Source: Alentia gelatinosa
Taxonomy: Eukaryota; Annelida; Polychaeta; Phyllodocida; Polynoidae
Assembly: GCA_950022655.1 (NCBI GenBank)
Contig: OX465579.1
Coordinates: forward strand, 135,913,118 to 135,977,117
Length of the DNA stretch: 64,000 bases
Direction: 5' to 3'
In this document: positions 30,801 to 43,827 of the stretch, in pieces
How positions within the stretch are numbered: position 1 is the first letter of the stretch
Layout: the number at the start of each line of letters is the position of its first letter
Made by a program: the position numbers and the translations under genes
The notes under the pieces: generated by a model
Told to the model about the DNA's origin: nothing
Databases searched by the model: none
What the model saw: the letters and a program-made list of their open reading frames with translations, nothing else

Positions 30801-30987
30801 CTCGTACCAACTCGCTCAGAATTAAATCTTTTTTTCTTGGTTAGTGGGGCACCCCGCAGCTCAGACATGTTGTTGTTCAGAAACATTCGTCTTTTCTGTT
30901 TTCAGTCAGTAAACATGTTATGTTGACCTTGATGTATTTTTCACTTTACAGCAATCGCAGAAGACACACAAGAAAGACGGACAATGA
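24852..30987 (+). CDS. ERLIN: Erlin (ER lipid raft-associated SPFH/prohibitin-family protein), complete
   Basis: Ten coding exons: 24852-24959, 25377-25504, 26272-26333, 26800-26925, 27374-27506, 27873-27964, 28745-28834, 29270-29349, 30501-30632, 30952-30987. All have GT-AG borders and matching phases, giving 328 aa. Erlins form large ring complexes on the ER membrane that bind cholesterol-rich domains and, in vertebrates, target activated IP3 receptors for degradation with RNF170. Residues about 5-22 are the signal-anchor helix. The SPFH domain follows, with near-invariant [17 protein letters not shown] (61-77), [14 protein letters not shown] and ELNQFCSVH. The sequon NYT at 106 equals the glycosylation site of vertebrate erlins. 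A charged coiled coil ([11 protein letters not shown] to AREKAKADA) follows. The start is chosen because MPRAITFAG is followed directly by the anchor. The C-terminal tail is short and Lys-rich, unlike vertebrate erlins. Confidence 0.97.
28192..28618 (-). repeat. Probable solo LTR in erlin intron after the 27873-27964 exon
   Basis: Read on the minus strand, a TATA box (GTGTATATAACAG near 28480) is followed 220 nt later by AATAAA (near 28265) and then the end of the block. That order is expected of an LTR. It is GC-richer than the surrounding intron. Both ends are uncertain and no clear target duplication was found. Confidence 0.45.
29426..29543. repeat. Hairpin MITE in erlin intron
   Basis: Inverted repeat with arms containing ACCATGATTTCGATCT and GGCCGTATTCT and their complements, and a loop of about 45 nt. 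Confidence 0.85.
29547..29750. repeat. MITE of the TTTATTA-CCACC family, copy 1 (erlin intron)
   Basis: Ends ATTTATTCCTCACC and GGTGGCTAATAAAT form inverted termini. The interior shares CATAGGCTTAGTATGGAGAC with the copy at 36495-36721. Confidence 0.7.
29766..30305 (+). repeat. Probable solo LTR in erlin intron before the 30501 exon
   Basis: A block starting TGTGGGGATC and ending GGGGACCACTACA. It has a TATA-like TATATAGTC (about 29897) and a CAATAAAC poly(A) signal (about 30137) in plus-strand LTR order. The 5-bp flanks (GACAG, ATAGT) do not match, so the limits may be wrong or the duplication lost. Confidence 0.5.
30761..30880. repeat. pogo-like MITE relic in the last erlin intron
   Basis: Shares CACCCCACAACTCGTACC and GTGGGGCACCCCGCA-type blocks with 43636-43775 and 58175-58320. 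The termini are degraded. Confidence 0.6.
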
Positions 30988-31260
30988 GCCTGTGTCATCC
31001 TGGTCCTAATGGCAAGTGTCCCTCAGAGATAAACCACATTTATTACAACATTTAAACTGCGTAAAAAGAGTAACATTTTGTCCAGAATAATTCTGTAATA
31101 TTGATATTGACTCAAGGTTTTATGTCATTTAAGACTGCAGCTGAAAATTGTGCATGGCTAACTCATTTGAAAAGGTAATAAATATAAGCACAAGTCATTG
31201 TGTAGGAGCTGACTTAATGTACATGTTTATAATAAACTCTTTTTTCATTTAACGAACAAA
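30988..31260 (+). promoter_or_regulatory. erlin 3' UTR with polyadenylation signals
   Basis: Two AATAAA hexamers, at 31177-31182 and 31231-31236, follow the stop codon. The second is followed by a T-rich stretch. The transcript probably ends near 31.20-31.26 kb. Confidence 0.7.
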
Positions 31261-31510
31261 ATTCGCCAAGATTGGCGGTATTACATTTCGCGCGTGTGAT
31301 ATCGTACGATTGCACAACTCCTTCTATCGTATTCAAACATATTTAGTTACTAATAGGAGCATCCTAATTGCAGGAACCGCTCTGTGTTAAAGTCTCCTTT
31401 GGTACAGTAGAACCGCACCAGTGGAACACCCTCTGTTCTCTGTAACCCGTAGTGCGAGTCGCTCCACCTAAAAGGGCAAAATAGACAAGTAATATCAAGA
31501 GACGTCACGA

Positions 31511-31618
31511 GTTTGAGTTTATTTATGTCACCCATTTTCCTGGTTCCGTAATCTCAAGAGAATATTGTGTTCTAAAAAGTCGGAGTCAACATAATGGGTG
31601 ACATAAATAAACTCAAAT
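31511..31618. repeat. Hairpin MITE
   Basis: Arms GTTTGAGTTTATTTATGTCA and complement ATAAATAAACTCAAAT, about 23 bp perfect, with a loop of about 60 nt. Confidence 0.85.
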
Positions 31619-32080
31619 TTAAACAAGTGGCGCCTAGATATCATCGTTCCCTTTCCACGATGTTTGAATATTAGAAAGTAGTGACATAACCATCACTTTC
31701 TGTCACCCCCATGACATATACAAATCCATTATTAAGCCTATGGCGTTTTTTATTAGGGGTAGGACGAATAAAGATTCCCTTTTGGGCAAAGCTGCTCTAT
31801 TTTGTCCATTAACGGGATACCCTGCAACTGTGGTTCCTCTGTATACAGCAGTTTTCCGTGTGTATATATGTTCTTCGCTCATTCTCTTCCAGTGATATTC
31901 AGTCTGGACTCTACAGTTGCTCACCCTGGCCTCACCTGCTCACTCACCTGCTCAGACGGTGCTCACCTCTATTATCGCCCAGATTCTACGAGTACTACTA
32001 CTCCACTCCTCTGCCGCCAGTGGCAACCTCGCAGCAGGCACTTACAGTATTATCCCCAACGACGATGTGAGAGACCGGGC

Positions 32081-32234
32081 CTTTATCCTACCCCTAATAT
32101 AAAATCCCATAGGCTTAACATTGGGTTTCCGTATGCCACGCTGACTGGCATACGGAGTTTTATATGCCACTAGTGGCATACAGCATTGTTATCATGTAAT
32201 ATTCCAAATTCGAGGAGATAGGGTAGGATAAAAT
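32081..32234. repeat. MITE of the TTTATC-YACCC family, copy 1
   Basis: Terminal TTTATCCTACCC and GGGTAGGATAAA. The interior contains CATAGGCTTAACATTGG. Upstream (31729-31785) the inverted partner GGGGTAGGACGAATAAAG suggests a larger compound foldback. Confidence 0.75.
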
Positions 32235-32250
32235 CAAAACCTGATTCGTT

Positions 32251-32365
32251 TTAATCTTGGCTATCGCATTCCACTCCTGAAGTTTTGGCTCCGGACTTCA
32301 CTTGGCTTTGCCTCATGAAGTCACTTTGCCAAACTCCAGTCGTGGAATACGGTGGCCAAGATTAA
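32251..32365. repeat. Hairpin MITE
   Basis: Arms TTAATCTTGGCTATCGCATT and its imperfect complement AATACGGTGGCCAAGATTAA. Confidence 0.8.
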
Positions 32366-32831
32366 ACCTCATCCAATTTTACGATAGTACGTGGGTCCTG
32401 GTGGATCGTTTTGTTGTCACCACACCCGCATTCCTCGTCACTATTCCCCTGCTCCCGACTCGATCTGATCAGATTGGGAGTTTCATCCGTGCTAGCTTCC
32501 CCGCAGACTCCTTGCCCGGTATGAGCAGTTCATTTTGGTTTACTTCAGCATTGCATTGATTGTCGCTCTCAGTTTGAAGTGGTTACAGGACTATTTGTAA
32601 CGATACAACTCAGGGAGGTCCGCACTGTATTTTAGCGATGTGTGAGAGAACGTGGTAAAATAACACTCTTGTTATAACCTGCTACAACGCATTCCCATCG
32701 CTCAACTCGCGTACATAGTTCCATGTTTCTCGTAGGATCCACTGCAGCACATCTAGTAAGGATCCAAGTAGCAGCGAAGCGTTTGAATGTATACATGTTA
32801 CTGTTTGCAAATAACCAGGTAGGAATGTAGA

Positions 32832-33000
32832 GTAGAACCCTGCTAAACGGCACAGTTTCTATTCAGCCCCAAAGTGCCCCATGTTACGAGGTGCCCTGCT
32901 TTACAGGTTAAATACGCCTGGAAAATGGAATCCGTTCTGGTTCAAAATGCACTGCGTCGTGTGGTGTCACGCAACTGGGGTTCTACTGCATTTCAGAAAC
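32832..33000. repeat. pogo-like MITE relic
   Basis: Left end AGTAGAACCCTGCTAAACGG and right end GGGGTTCTACTGCA match the termini of the intact copy at 5776-5958. Confidence 0.75.
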
Positions 33001-36000
33001 ATGTAATAAAACAAAGGTGTGTAGTGATGATGGTAGAACCACTCCGCTCAAAGATGCGAGACTCCTGTATCTTCTCCAGTCTGTGGTGAGAAGTGAGTAT
33101 GTCGTAGGCCAGGTTGTGAGGCCACAGGTCGAGCATTACAGTGTGATGTAAATATTTTTTTCTTATTCTGTCTGTATCAGAGATTTCAGTTTTCTGCTTT
33201 GCCATTTACACCAAGGGTGTACTAAATTTTCATATTTGAGGTATGATAAAGAAAAAAAGAATAGAGATGAACAGGATTCGGAAACTTTCCAGTTTTTTTT
33301 TTGGGGGGGGGGGGGGGTTTTCTCTTTTTTTTTTACCCCCTCCCCCCCCCCCCCTGCCTCCCGACCTCACTGACATTTATACATTCTAGTTTATAAAGGT
33401 GACAGGAATCTAACATGCAGTCCCCTGCAGGTTGAGTGAGCCAGGCCTAAAGTATGCATTCCCTTCTCGTCTTAATGTATTTGGATTGCCACATGCGTCC
33501 TAATTAAAAGGACTATCAACACAATTAACACTTCATTGATGCATTGAGTTTTAAGTACTAAATTCATTCCCTGCAATGTAAAGATCCTGGTCTTTGGTTC
33601 TGCTTTGATCAACAGAGATGTCAACTTATCGGCTATTTTTGCCTTTCCTTTCTGTATGTTGTACGAAGTACCAGGTATCGGGAAAGTAACTGCGAACAAA
33701 ATATGGCCTTACAGCTTGTATGTGTACATGTTGTTTTTGAGTATATGAATCATTGGAAATCGTCTTAATGTTAGAGAGATAAACAACAAACTATACAACT
33801 AGTTACCCAACACCTTCGTAAAGATGTTCTTTATGTATAATACCAGTCGAGTAACATTGATTTGGTATCTGGAAAACTTTGGATTTGTATAATGGACAGT
33901 ATTCTTTAACCAAAGCATATATCTTGCCTGATACATTACAATATGATTACGCATATATCTATTAACATAAACATTTAATTTTTGCTACTGTCTAATATTA
34001 AAAAGGCCTTTTGCATCGTCGATGTTATATTCTGATGTTTAGTACACATTTATGACATAGATGAAGGTTAGTAAATCATTACGTGCCCTATATGGCCAGA
34101 CTGGATCTCTGGATAAAGCTAACAATAGTTCCTCAGCTTGATACTTACTCAATGCTATTCAATAATCATATGATAGAGAACACATTTGAAAATATATTGA
34201 AGTTTAGACTCCTCATCAATTTAAAGAATATTATCGTTATCCTTTATAGGCATTAGCCAGTTACAGCTTCCACTTAGCAATTAAAGAAACCAACATGTCC
34301 AATAGTAAATTGCGCGTTTTTTGTTATTTAAGAAAAATAAATTTTTATGAGTGGTATGTTGGTTTGGGATGCTGCTGCATTTTGTAAAGATTTCCATTTA
34401 CTACTGCCTTTTGTCCTTTACCTTTCTGCCATATTAATAGATATACTTCATAACTTTGTAAAAGAGGTATTTTGAGTCTTTTACCTATATTAAAATCGTA
34501 GAAGCATTTACGTCGAGTGCTATTTTTCGAGCGTTTCTTGTCAAAATGCAAAACACTGTTTACAAAATATACTCTAATTTTCTTAGATATGATGTGGTGT
34601 GATACTTTTTTCTCTCTAAGTTTAAGTGAATTTTTGTGAAAAGTGATTTTTTCTCAAATACCAAATGGCGGTCCCCATAAATTATGTAAAATTAACGTAT
34701 GGAATATAAAGATCGGCATATGATGTAATCTGTAAATTAAGCTCTACAAGATGACATACGACTTCAGAGGACTCAACCATGTACGTGTCTATAAGGGACC
34801 ACTTCTGCCTTTGTAGTTGTAGATGAACGAGTGGGAAGCATTAGAAGTATTTACTCGAGAAGGTTACGTTTCGGGGGAGTAAACCTTTAATTCCTTGCGG
34901 GACACGCAAACATAAGTTTACTTGCATTACGGCACTGTACTTAGTAAGTGTCACATATACGTCTTGCTTGCGTATCTTGCTTACGTATAAAAGAATAATC
35001 GCCTTCGTGCGTCGTCTTGCAAAAATGTCTTGCAATGTCATAATTGCCGTTTGTTGTTATTGTAAATCATTCGCTACTGGGGACTTATCCTCTCCATATA
35101 TGCGTGGAATATAAGACACACTTCTGTATATGAATATTGTGAGCCCCTTTACCAAGTAATGATCAAGAACTGAATGTTACATTGAAAAGCGTGTCCTTTG
35201 TGAATGTGACGTTGTTTACATCACTTGAATTATCTTTTGGGAATTGTGATCCTAATATCATGCTCACTTGTCATAGAAATCTTTAAATGTTTAGAGAACT
35301 GGTTGCAGTTAGTTTACGTGCATACCAAATACATTCTTTCAAGGGAATACTTATCTGTGTGGAGTGTGACCGATTCCTTTTTTTACCCCAGGTTTCTAAA
35401 CCTCCGCCTCTCCCCAAATTACTATAACTAGTGCTATTAGTTGTTTTCAGCGATATCTGGTTAATCGCTGCTCTTTACCCGCCCCCGTCCCGGCTCTCTG
35501 ACACACGCATGAATGATTGTGAAAACCATTTATTTGGGAATGAATAAAGAAAATCGACAAGTATAAAAACGGAAGACAATGTTATATATTGATTTATTTG
35601 AACTGTAAAAAAAGGAAAACAGGATATAATCCAAATGAGTATCATTGTTTATACAGCAATGCTTACGATACTCATGGAACAACATTAACTGGCACAACTT
35701 CTTGAGACTGAATAAATATTATGTATAATTGAATATACATTTATAAGCGAAGCTTCATTAAAATCAGTAAAGCATGGGAGATGACTTACATGCTCTATAT
35801 TGAATAATACCCGAAGTTATTGAATGCTATCGAATGCAGCAAAAAGTAAAACCTTGACTTATATACTAGATGCTTACCTTGTGTTTTCTTTTGCATAACT
35901 GTGTTAGCACTTACATCCTGAGCCAATAGGTCACAGAAGGTATTTTGGAAATTCATATTATAACATCCCTTCTGAAAAAAATACAGTAGCGATTGGTAGC

Positions 36001-36299
36001 ACGGACCTTCGTATACCTTGAAATAAAATGTATACAAACTGACCCCGTAAAAAGAGGAATTTCAAAATAATCAAGCTTCTTTTGTACTTTGATCACTGTA
36101 ATATAAATTTATGTGTTTAACACAGTCAAATGGTCGGTAATAAACTTTTGTTACACGAATCATCTACTTTCTCCTCTTTATACCATTGAATATCTGTATA
36201 TGTTATGATAACACATTAACGACGTAAATCATAAATACAATGGCACTTCATTTTATAACTCGTATCCTTAACTGAAGTGAAAAAAGAACAAACCCACCA

Positions 36300-36414
<115 letters not shown>

Positions 36415-36494
36415 TACTTGCTCCGACACCAAATTAGTCTGGATGAAGTTCGCAATGCAATACAATCTTCAAATTTGTCCGATGGTAATGTTGT

Positions 36495-36721
36495 ATTTAT
36501 TACTCACTTATTTTTAGATTTAAGCAAAAAATATGATCGTTAGAAAACTTTTCAACATAGTTAAGAAGTTAAGTTTGGGACTACTTTTATCTCAATGGGA
36601 CTACTTTCATCTCAAAAATCCGTATCCTCCTAGGAGGGTACGCAGCTCCGTATCCTACTCAGTAGCGATCTGTAAGCTACATAGGCTTAGTATGGAGACT
36701 CCGTATCAGGTGGGTAATAAA
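36495..36721. repeat. MITE of the TTTATTA-CCACC family, copy 2
   Basis: Ends ATTTATTACTCAC and GGTGGGTAATAAA. It shares CCTAGGA, CCGTATCC and CATAGGCTTAGTATGG with 29547-29750. Confidence 0.75.
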
Positions 36722-37439
36722 ACTTTATAACATTATTCCTACAGTTTAATATATAAAAAAAACATGGAGGACGATTTATCTAACTTTGTTATACCTTCTG
36801 GGTGTTCTGTTTTTGTTATTCGGACTTCTTTATTTGAATACATTCGTTGTAAATCTCTGCATCCCGATTTTTTTATTTTATGAATAAGTAGGGAAATGTA
36901 AGAAAATGAATTTCTAATATAGCAACATCTTTTTTCCAATTTTTCATAAATACAACATTGATAGAAAAGTGATGCATCCGCGCCCTTTGGGCCCCAAGTA
37001 TAATCCCAAATAGAACACAAGCCACAAGTAGCGCCCCCCCCCCCCCCAACACACACACACCCTTTTCATTTCATAGGTTCATCAACAGAGTCTATGAATA
37101 TAAATCCAGTAATTCAATAAGTCATAAATGTGCATTCCTCGATAACTTTCACGATGCCAACCTTTTCCATGCATTACCAATGCTCTTAGTACTTTTAGAA
37201 TACTTATGTCGATATAATGTTGAATGTGGTAAAATCTACTTTGGATTAAGGGTTTTATTTCCAAATATAGTTAAGTTCATCGATAATTCCCTATACATAT
37301 ACAATTATGACATATCATCAATCTGTGTTATCCCTCCCAGGGTGAGAAAACACAGCGATTGGCGCGAAACACAGGGCAATTTGCAATATTAACCGCTCCC
37401 TAGGCCGGCACTGGGAAACTAAACTGTTAATGCGACGAC

Positions 37440-37605
37440 TAACTCTGCCTCTGTGAACCTTCGATACGCATGCGCAAAGGTCACAAGGGTTCATCTTCAA
37501 AATGGCGCTCAACGTGAAGTCCTCTTGGTTTTCTATGTTTGGAAGTGCATTTTGTCACCTTTTATGATCTAGGTGTGGATATTCATATGAAAAGTTTACC
37601 AAAAG
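37440..37605 (+). promoter_or_regulatory. Promoter-like region with candidate 5' UTR exon (possibly WAPL exon 1)
   Basis: A less AT-rich island with an NRF1-like ACGCATGCGCA (37466-37476) and a YY1-like AAAATGGCG (37499-37507), then a strong donor AAAAG|GTGAGT at 37605/37606. It contains a 21-codon frame (37502-37567) beginning at the YY1 ATG and closed before the donor, which would be an upstream ORF. The next supported plus-strand acceptor of a 5'-UTR-bearing exon is WAPL at 54311. Assignment to WAPL is inference; an unrelated non-coding transcript is possible. Confidence 0.45.
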
Positions 37606-40600
37606 GTGAGTCACAGTGAGTACAATTGGATTCCGTTGTCACAGGTGGCATTTACTTCATTGTCACAAAGAAAACAGCGTGTATCGTTGTTGTTTATAAG
37701 CAGATCGTTGGTTTTGAATGAAACTTCACAACGTAACCATTCGACGTTTTGTCTTGTTTGGTACTTGGAGTTCAGATAACTTTGTGCTATTGTAGCGAGT
37801 ATTGTTCAAAGCATTGTTTATCTCAGACGAAACCATGATCCTGCCTACATTATTGTGGGCTAAGTTTGGCGAGTGTGTCATAGTTTTGAACCTGCCAACG
37901 AGGTACGGTTTGATAATCCGTTTCCCTCTAGCCGTCTTGTGTCTTGTGGTTCTACCACGACCAACGAGACCACCGTTCGTCGATTCTGTGGTAACAACTT
38001 CCATTTATACCCTATGTTTTTACAATGACTGAACATATATATATATTAATGGACTATAGAAGCAACTTAACGTCACAGCGTCTATGAATCTTGACCCAGT
38101 GACTCTTCACTTGTAAAGGTCACTCCCGACCAGGAGGCAACTTGTGTCGTATGTAGATCGAGGTGTTGATTGCCAGTGCCATGTCTGTTCAAACCATGAT
38201 TGTCTCATATTCGGCTTTCTTGCACGAAGTTTTGAATTATGATAGTGAAGTTGTTATTCTGATGCCACAATAAATCACACATGGGGTTAGCATATCTATG
38301 TTTGCTGGGTCAGTTTTCTGGAGAGCTCTACATTTCGCGAAGCCACACCGTTGCCTCTGTCCAAAGTAGGTCACTGTCTCCATTTGTAAACACTGAAACA
38401 GTGCAACATCGGAGTTGATGGGTTCGATTTGAAACTGGGTTTTGCCAAACTAAAATTATTCTAGGTGTTCAAGTAGCAAAATAAAACAATAGCTTTATGG
38501 TACAAAAAGCCATAGCAGCTGACGACGGAATTTAAACAAATTAGATTAAAATTTTTGACGTATGTCATCCGTGAATCATGGACCATGACGGTGTTTATTT
38601 CAATGTTTGTTTTCTTGTTTTCCTATCTTCAAATTATTGGCATTGGAACCTGGCAATATCAAAGGAAGATTTAAAAATATATCACAGGGACACTTGATCA
38701 GCTTGATAATAAAGGAAATGCGGTATTTTCATCTTGATGAAGTGTTTGGAATAATCACGTATTCATAAGCCTTGATAAGGACCCAAGATATACAAATATT
38801 TTTATTCACACACCCTCTAAAAACTGGGACATTTTCTACTGGTTATGATAGGTATGATTGATGTGTTCTTTTCAATATAATCATACGCCACATGAAGAAC
38901 ATTTACACATACGTAAACTATTTTCTCTTTCATATTGAATTCAGCGATATGAAAGTTGGTGGTTAAATTTCCTCAGATAAAATATGGCATTTCTGAAATA
39001 ACACTTATGACTAACTAGTATAATTATATCGGATGTTGTATAATCAATGAGTCGTCACTGCTCACAATTTGAAGCATTTTAGACTTATTACATTAAGTCC
39101 AGGTTGACACCTGGTACTTCGGCATCTTGAAAGGATCCATTCGCATGAGATCTGGTTATACCCTAGAGTATTTAAAGGTATAGCATATATTATTATATAC
39201 CTATGGCCGTATGAACTACATATATATGCTACCCGATGCTACATATTATGTATATATAGCTGAACATCACACTGTGACGTACGGAGTATGTGATGATGTG
39301 ATTAACTAAAATGTCGCTATTTTTAGTTATATAATAAGAAAACGGGTTGACCAACTAAATAATTTAACAGACTGTTAAAATAATTTAACGGATGTATCCC
39401 TTTTCCTTCGGCATCGGGATATATCTAATCGATAATTTTACCTCATATGTTCGACCTACAAAGACAGTAAGTCAGTATTTTCCGGCAAAATGTCAGAAAC
39501 TTAAATGTCCCGGCCATTTTGTGGATACTATCATGTAAGTGCAAACGTTAAGTCCATGATAGTTGTGGTTTTATGATTATATGTATGTATGTCTGACTAT
39601 AGGTATTCTTTGTCTTGCTTTCACATTAATTCAGTAAATGAGAGTGGAAGTTATGCAAATATTTATCTCATGTTCTTTCCTACAGAGAGATGTTTGTTTA
39701 TAGCAGATAACCTTTTTGAAGCGTTATCATACATGATCACGTGATAGACTTGTATCATTAGCATGTCACATTATTGACAGAATCAAACTCTTACCATTCT
39801 TCAAGGTTTGGTGTTGTGTATAATTTCATGAGTCTCTTTTTGCGTTCCTTTTTATAAACCTGTATATTTTTGCTTAGTCGTATTCGTTAAATGCAGAATT
39901 AAAGTGTTATGTATTTGGGTCACCACCTTTAGAAAACAATTCTTTATGACGGGGAAGAAGGCCTACAATAGCCGCTGATAAAAGTAATTAAAGCCCTCTT
40001 TTCATCGCAACACTCTTTGCAGATTTGATTTGTGAAAAAAAAAGGTTCAACTTGGGAGAATTTTCCGATTTATGCAAAGAAATGAGGTATTTGTGCAGTG
40101 GTACTCTAAAATAATTGCCTACTGGTAGAACTTCTCCAGAAAATGATTTGATCTTATCGAGGGCAGTGGGAGAAATTTGTTGATTATTGTAGAAATGGTT
40201 TCAAATAGATAATATTACACCATAACTTGGGGATACCGAATACATCCTGTTATTTATATGCATGCATAAAGTGTATCGTCCTTTTGATGACTCTATGGAA
40301 TGAAAGTATAGATTATATTTTAGACCCTCTAACTAATTACATCGTTTCATCTCATTGACAGTAATTAGTTTGGCGTCCAGTGGCTAGCCTTCCGTAACAT
40401 CAACGACATTGTTGGTCTCATTATTCAGATTAAATCAATTAAGGCCGTCTTAACTTTTTTTTCTCTTTTTTTTTAATTGAGCAAGCTCTTTCTTTATTTC
40501 TCTTATAGAATATACATTGATTCCTTAGTGTACATTCATGAATTTCGATCTTAAGAAACATATTAATTCACATATGATGTAGAAAAATCAGCATAAACTA

Positions 40601-42868
40601 AAGAATGTCATCATATAACCTTCTCTAATCTATGGATAGAAGAGCATCTCGTTTAGTAATACCATAGTATTTCAAACACAATTTGACTTTTTTCTGCAGC
40701 TTGCTCCTTTTCCCCCCCTTTTCCACCTCTTAGTATCAGTTTCACCTTATATTAACCATATCCTCATACACCAAACAACCACATGAATATCCAAACTTTG
40801 GAAACATCTTCATTCTGGAATGTATAGACTGAGAGGTGTAACCTCTTGAAACATGAGACCACAATGTTGTAATTCAGTCTGTCATCTATAAACATTCCGT
40901 GGAAAATCATCCATTCAAGATGGGTACAAATCTGAACCATAGAAGAAAAAAATGCCATTATGTAGACAGGTAGTCCATATGACAACAGATTCTAGTTTAT
41001 ACGCATATAATGTAATCCACCCTTCCATTATCCATATCAATTTGCTAAATATATCTTCAGTCTGGAACTATCCCTCAGACCAAGATAGGATCTTAATCAC
41101 AGAAAAGACACAAAAGCATGTAATGGGGTACAGATAATAGGAGAACAGGACATGTAAAACTTAGCTTTTCGTTAGTTTTTCAGTCTGAAGTTCATGGGAC
41201 GAGTCGTCATCCATGATCTTTAAAGCAGCCTCTGCAGTATATGGTGGTGGGTGATTATTTGTGATCTCATTAATCCAATATTATATACATTTACACACTT
41301 AAAACGCGAATATATTCCGGTGTTTTGATATGGGAACCACTTCACATAAAGGAAAACGATACATGTACAGACAATATACCTGTTTGTGTCAACTTGTGCC
41401 ATGCCCTGGGTAGTTTCATTTTTGTTATTCAACATTCGCCTATGAAGTTCCTACTTCAAGAAGTTTTCCCGCCCGTATCTTCGCTCTTTTAATAATATTC
41501 AGTTTCACATAGTTTTCTTTTTAAATATTAGCATTATTATTCTAAAAGAAAATAGAAATTTGATTTTGATTGTTCAACTTTAACGGATTATCCATTGGCA
41601 CATTACAATCAGTTCTAGATAAGGTAGAGAGGGCTATCAAATGAGGCTGATGAAAAGAAAGATGAAAGAATTTACTTAAACATACATGTTTGTTTGTACT
41701 ATCAGAATATGTTTTCTAATCAGCGTCACTGGCTGTCCAATTGAACGATACAGTGATACATTTTATTGTTTTAAATAAAAAGAAATAGGAAAGCAGAAAA
41801 ATGGGAAGTAGTACAAGTAAAAGGGTATTTACGTGAACGGTACAAGTCAGAACCATAACTATATAAAGCCCGGAATACTGACGGTAATCCGTCCTAGTCT
41901 AATAAGTTCTAATACCAAATTGAGCTCATGTAGCGATTATGTATTGTTAGAGATTTTCTAACGAGTTTAAGGGGAGATAAAGACGTGGTTGTGGGGTCGC
42001 TTATTGCTGTGAACCACCCATGTGCCTTCTCATTGCCAGTTTTTCTTTTTTTTGTGGGTTTTCGTTTTTGACCAGTCTTAATACCCCTAAGTTTTACACA
42101 ATTATTTACTCCATGCCAACGATTATGAAAAGAAGTCATTGTCGTAAAATTTTGCTATATTATAGTTTAACGTCCTATGTATAGTGAGAAAATAAGATCT
42201 GATTATCTCACGGAATTCATGAACGACAGGTGTGTGGCTATGGGTGGGCGGGTGTGCGCGGTAGGGAGGGGGTTGTAGGGGTCAGTAAGGGCGAGAGGTG
42301 GGATGAAGCAAGGGGCAGGCATGCCAACTTTCCTGGTACTGCAGGTTTTCGCTTTTGAAATACAATTATGTATTTTGTGTAATATAGACCTGACATTTTC
42401 CGGTATTTTCCTTAGACTACTTTTGCACCGCTGAAATAGGTTAATAATTCCATCTCCTAATCTACCTACTCCTTACACCAACTGATGTCTCGAGAAATGG
42501 TACCCCTCGTAATGACCCCAAGTCTTTATGGAGAGGGCATTCTGACCTTTTACCCCAATCTGGTTGATGAGGGGTCAGAGGCCAGAGTAGTTCTGTTCAT
42601 AGCACGTCAGTGACCACAGACTTGTCAAGGGTTGACATCTGTAGATCCACATATTGGATCATTATCGCCTATCTCGATTAGAGTAGGTCAAAACTGATAC
42701 TTTTATAAATAGTACTTATATACATGGCAGATGCCTGTTGTAATTAACTGTGGTAGATTCTCAAGTAGTTACGTATTAATTAGCAGTTTTAAATCATAAC
42801 CGTGAATTCCATTATAGTATGCCTCAGATCTGTATACATCTGACATCATACTCAGTATTTTGGTCAAA

Positions 42869-43119
42869 CAGTAGAACCCCGGATGCGGGCCCGTTTAAAC
42901 AAGAAATTCTATTAAATAAATGTTAGGAAATAATTGAGACATTACACCTGTCGTCCAAGGATGTTCATCAAAGATTATTAATTAATAGAAAGTATGGTAA
43001 TGGTTGATTGGACGTTAAATCAAACCAAACAAACAATAGATTAATTAAGGGTAGCACCTCCACAACTCGGGGCACTGACCTGGAACCGAAGTTGGTCCCG
43101 TTTTAGCGGGGTTTTACTG
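42869..43119. mobile_element. pogo-like MITE interrupted by a SINE-like insertion
   Basis: Left terminus CAGTAGAACCCCGGATGCGG and right terminus TTTAGCGGGGTTTTACTG. The interior (about 42905-43050) is unrelated AT-rich sequence ending GATTGGACGTTAAATCAAAC. That ending is a tail motif also seen near 44145, 48910 and 57170 and reminiscent of SINE/LINE 3' ends. Confidence 0.65.
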
Positions 43120-43343
43120 TATTACATGTAACCGAAGGAAAATGTTGGGGAAATGGGTTGTGCGGTCTTTCATTAGCCCATACAATTTGTTAATTGGACG
43201 TAATACTGTTGGAAACCACCAACTATTTCCTTCTGAGAGACATAGGCGTCCGCCCAGTTAAATAGGGGTTAAACCGATAAATCAAGATAGGTGTACCTTC
43301 TGTCGAAAATTTAAGTACGTTTTTGTGAGACGATAGTATAATA

Positions 43344-43477
43344 TTTTATCTCACCCTGGTATTTTTCTTCATAGGCTTAACATTAGGAACTCGTACTCCA
43401 CGGCTGTGAAGTTTGTGTACCCAATACTCAATGGCTAATTGGGTGATTCATTTTAGTTTTTAGGGGGTGAGATAAAA
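43344..43477. repeat. MITE of the TTTATC-YACCC family, copy 2
   Basis: A 134-bp element with inverted ends TTTTATCTCACCC / GGGGGTGAGATAAAA and internal CATAGGCTTAACATTAGG. Confidence 0.8.
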
Positions 43478-43523
43478 TCAGAAAACCCACTCGATGAAAA
43501 TAACTTGGTCCGCACTCCACCTC

Positions 43524-43580
43524 GTTTGACTGCAGAGTAATTCACGCAGCTTCGCTGCGTGAATTACTCTGCAGTCAAAC
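43524..43580. repeat. Near-perfect 57-bp palindrome
   Basis: 27-bp arms (GTTTGACTGCAGAGTAATTC... and complement) around a 3-nt TTC spacer, with no mismatch in either arm. Confidence 0.95.
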
Positions 43581-43635
43581 TCAGGTTTCCTTCTAATTAT
43601 ATCATGACATCACCTCATTAACTTTGGGACACATA

Positions 43636-43775
43636 CAGTAGAACTCCACAAGCAGGGCACCCTAGTAAGTGAACCACCCCACAACTTGGACCAATCTGTA
43701 CTGAATTGACTCATCTTTTTTCTTGCTTATTGGACTCCGTTAAGTGGGGCACTCTTCAACTTGGATCATATTTGT
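43636..43775. repeat. pogo-like MITE relic
   Basis: Starts CAGTAGAACTCCACAAGCAG and shares ACCCCACAACTTGGACC and AAGTGGGGCACTCT with the 30.8-kb and 58.2-kb copies. Confidence 0.7.
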
Positions 43776-43827
43776 CTGGTATTGGGGTGGGGGAGTTAGA
43801 TCAGTGGATAAAAGCACAATGTTGACT

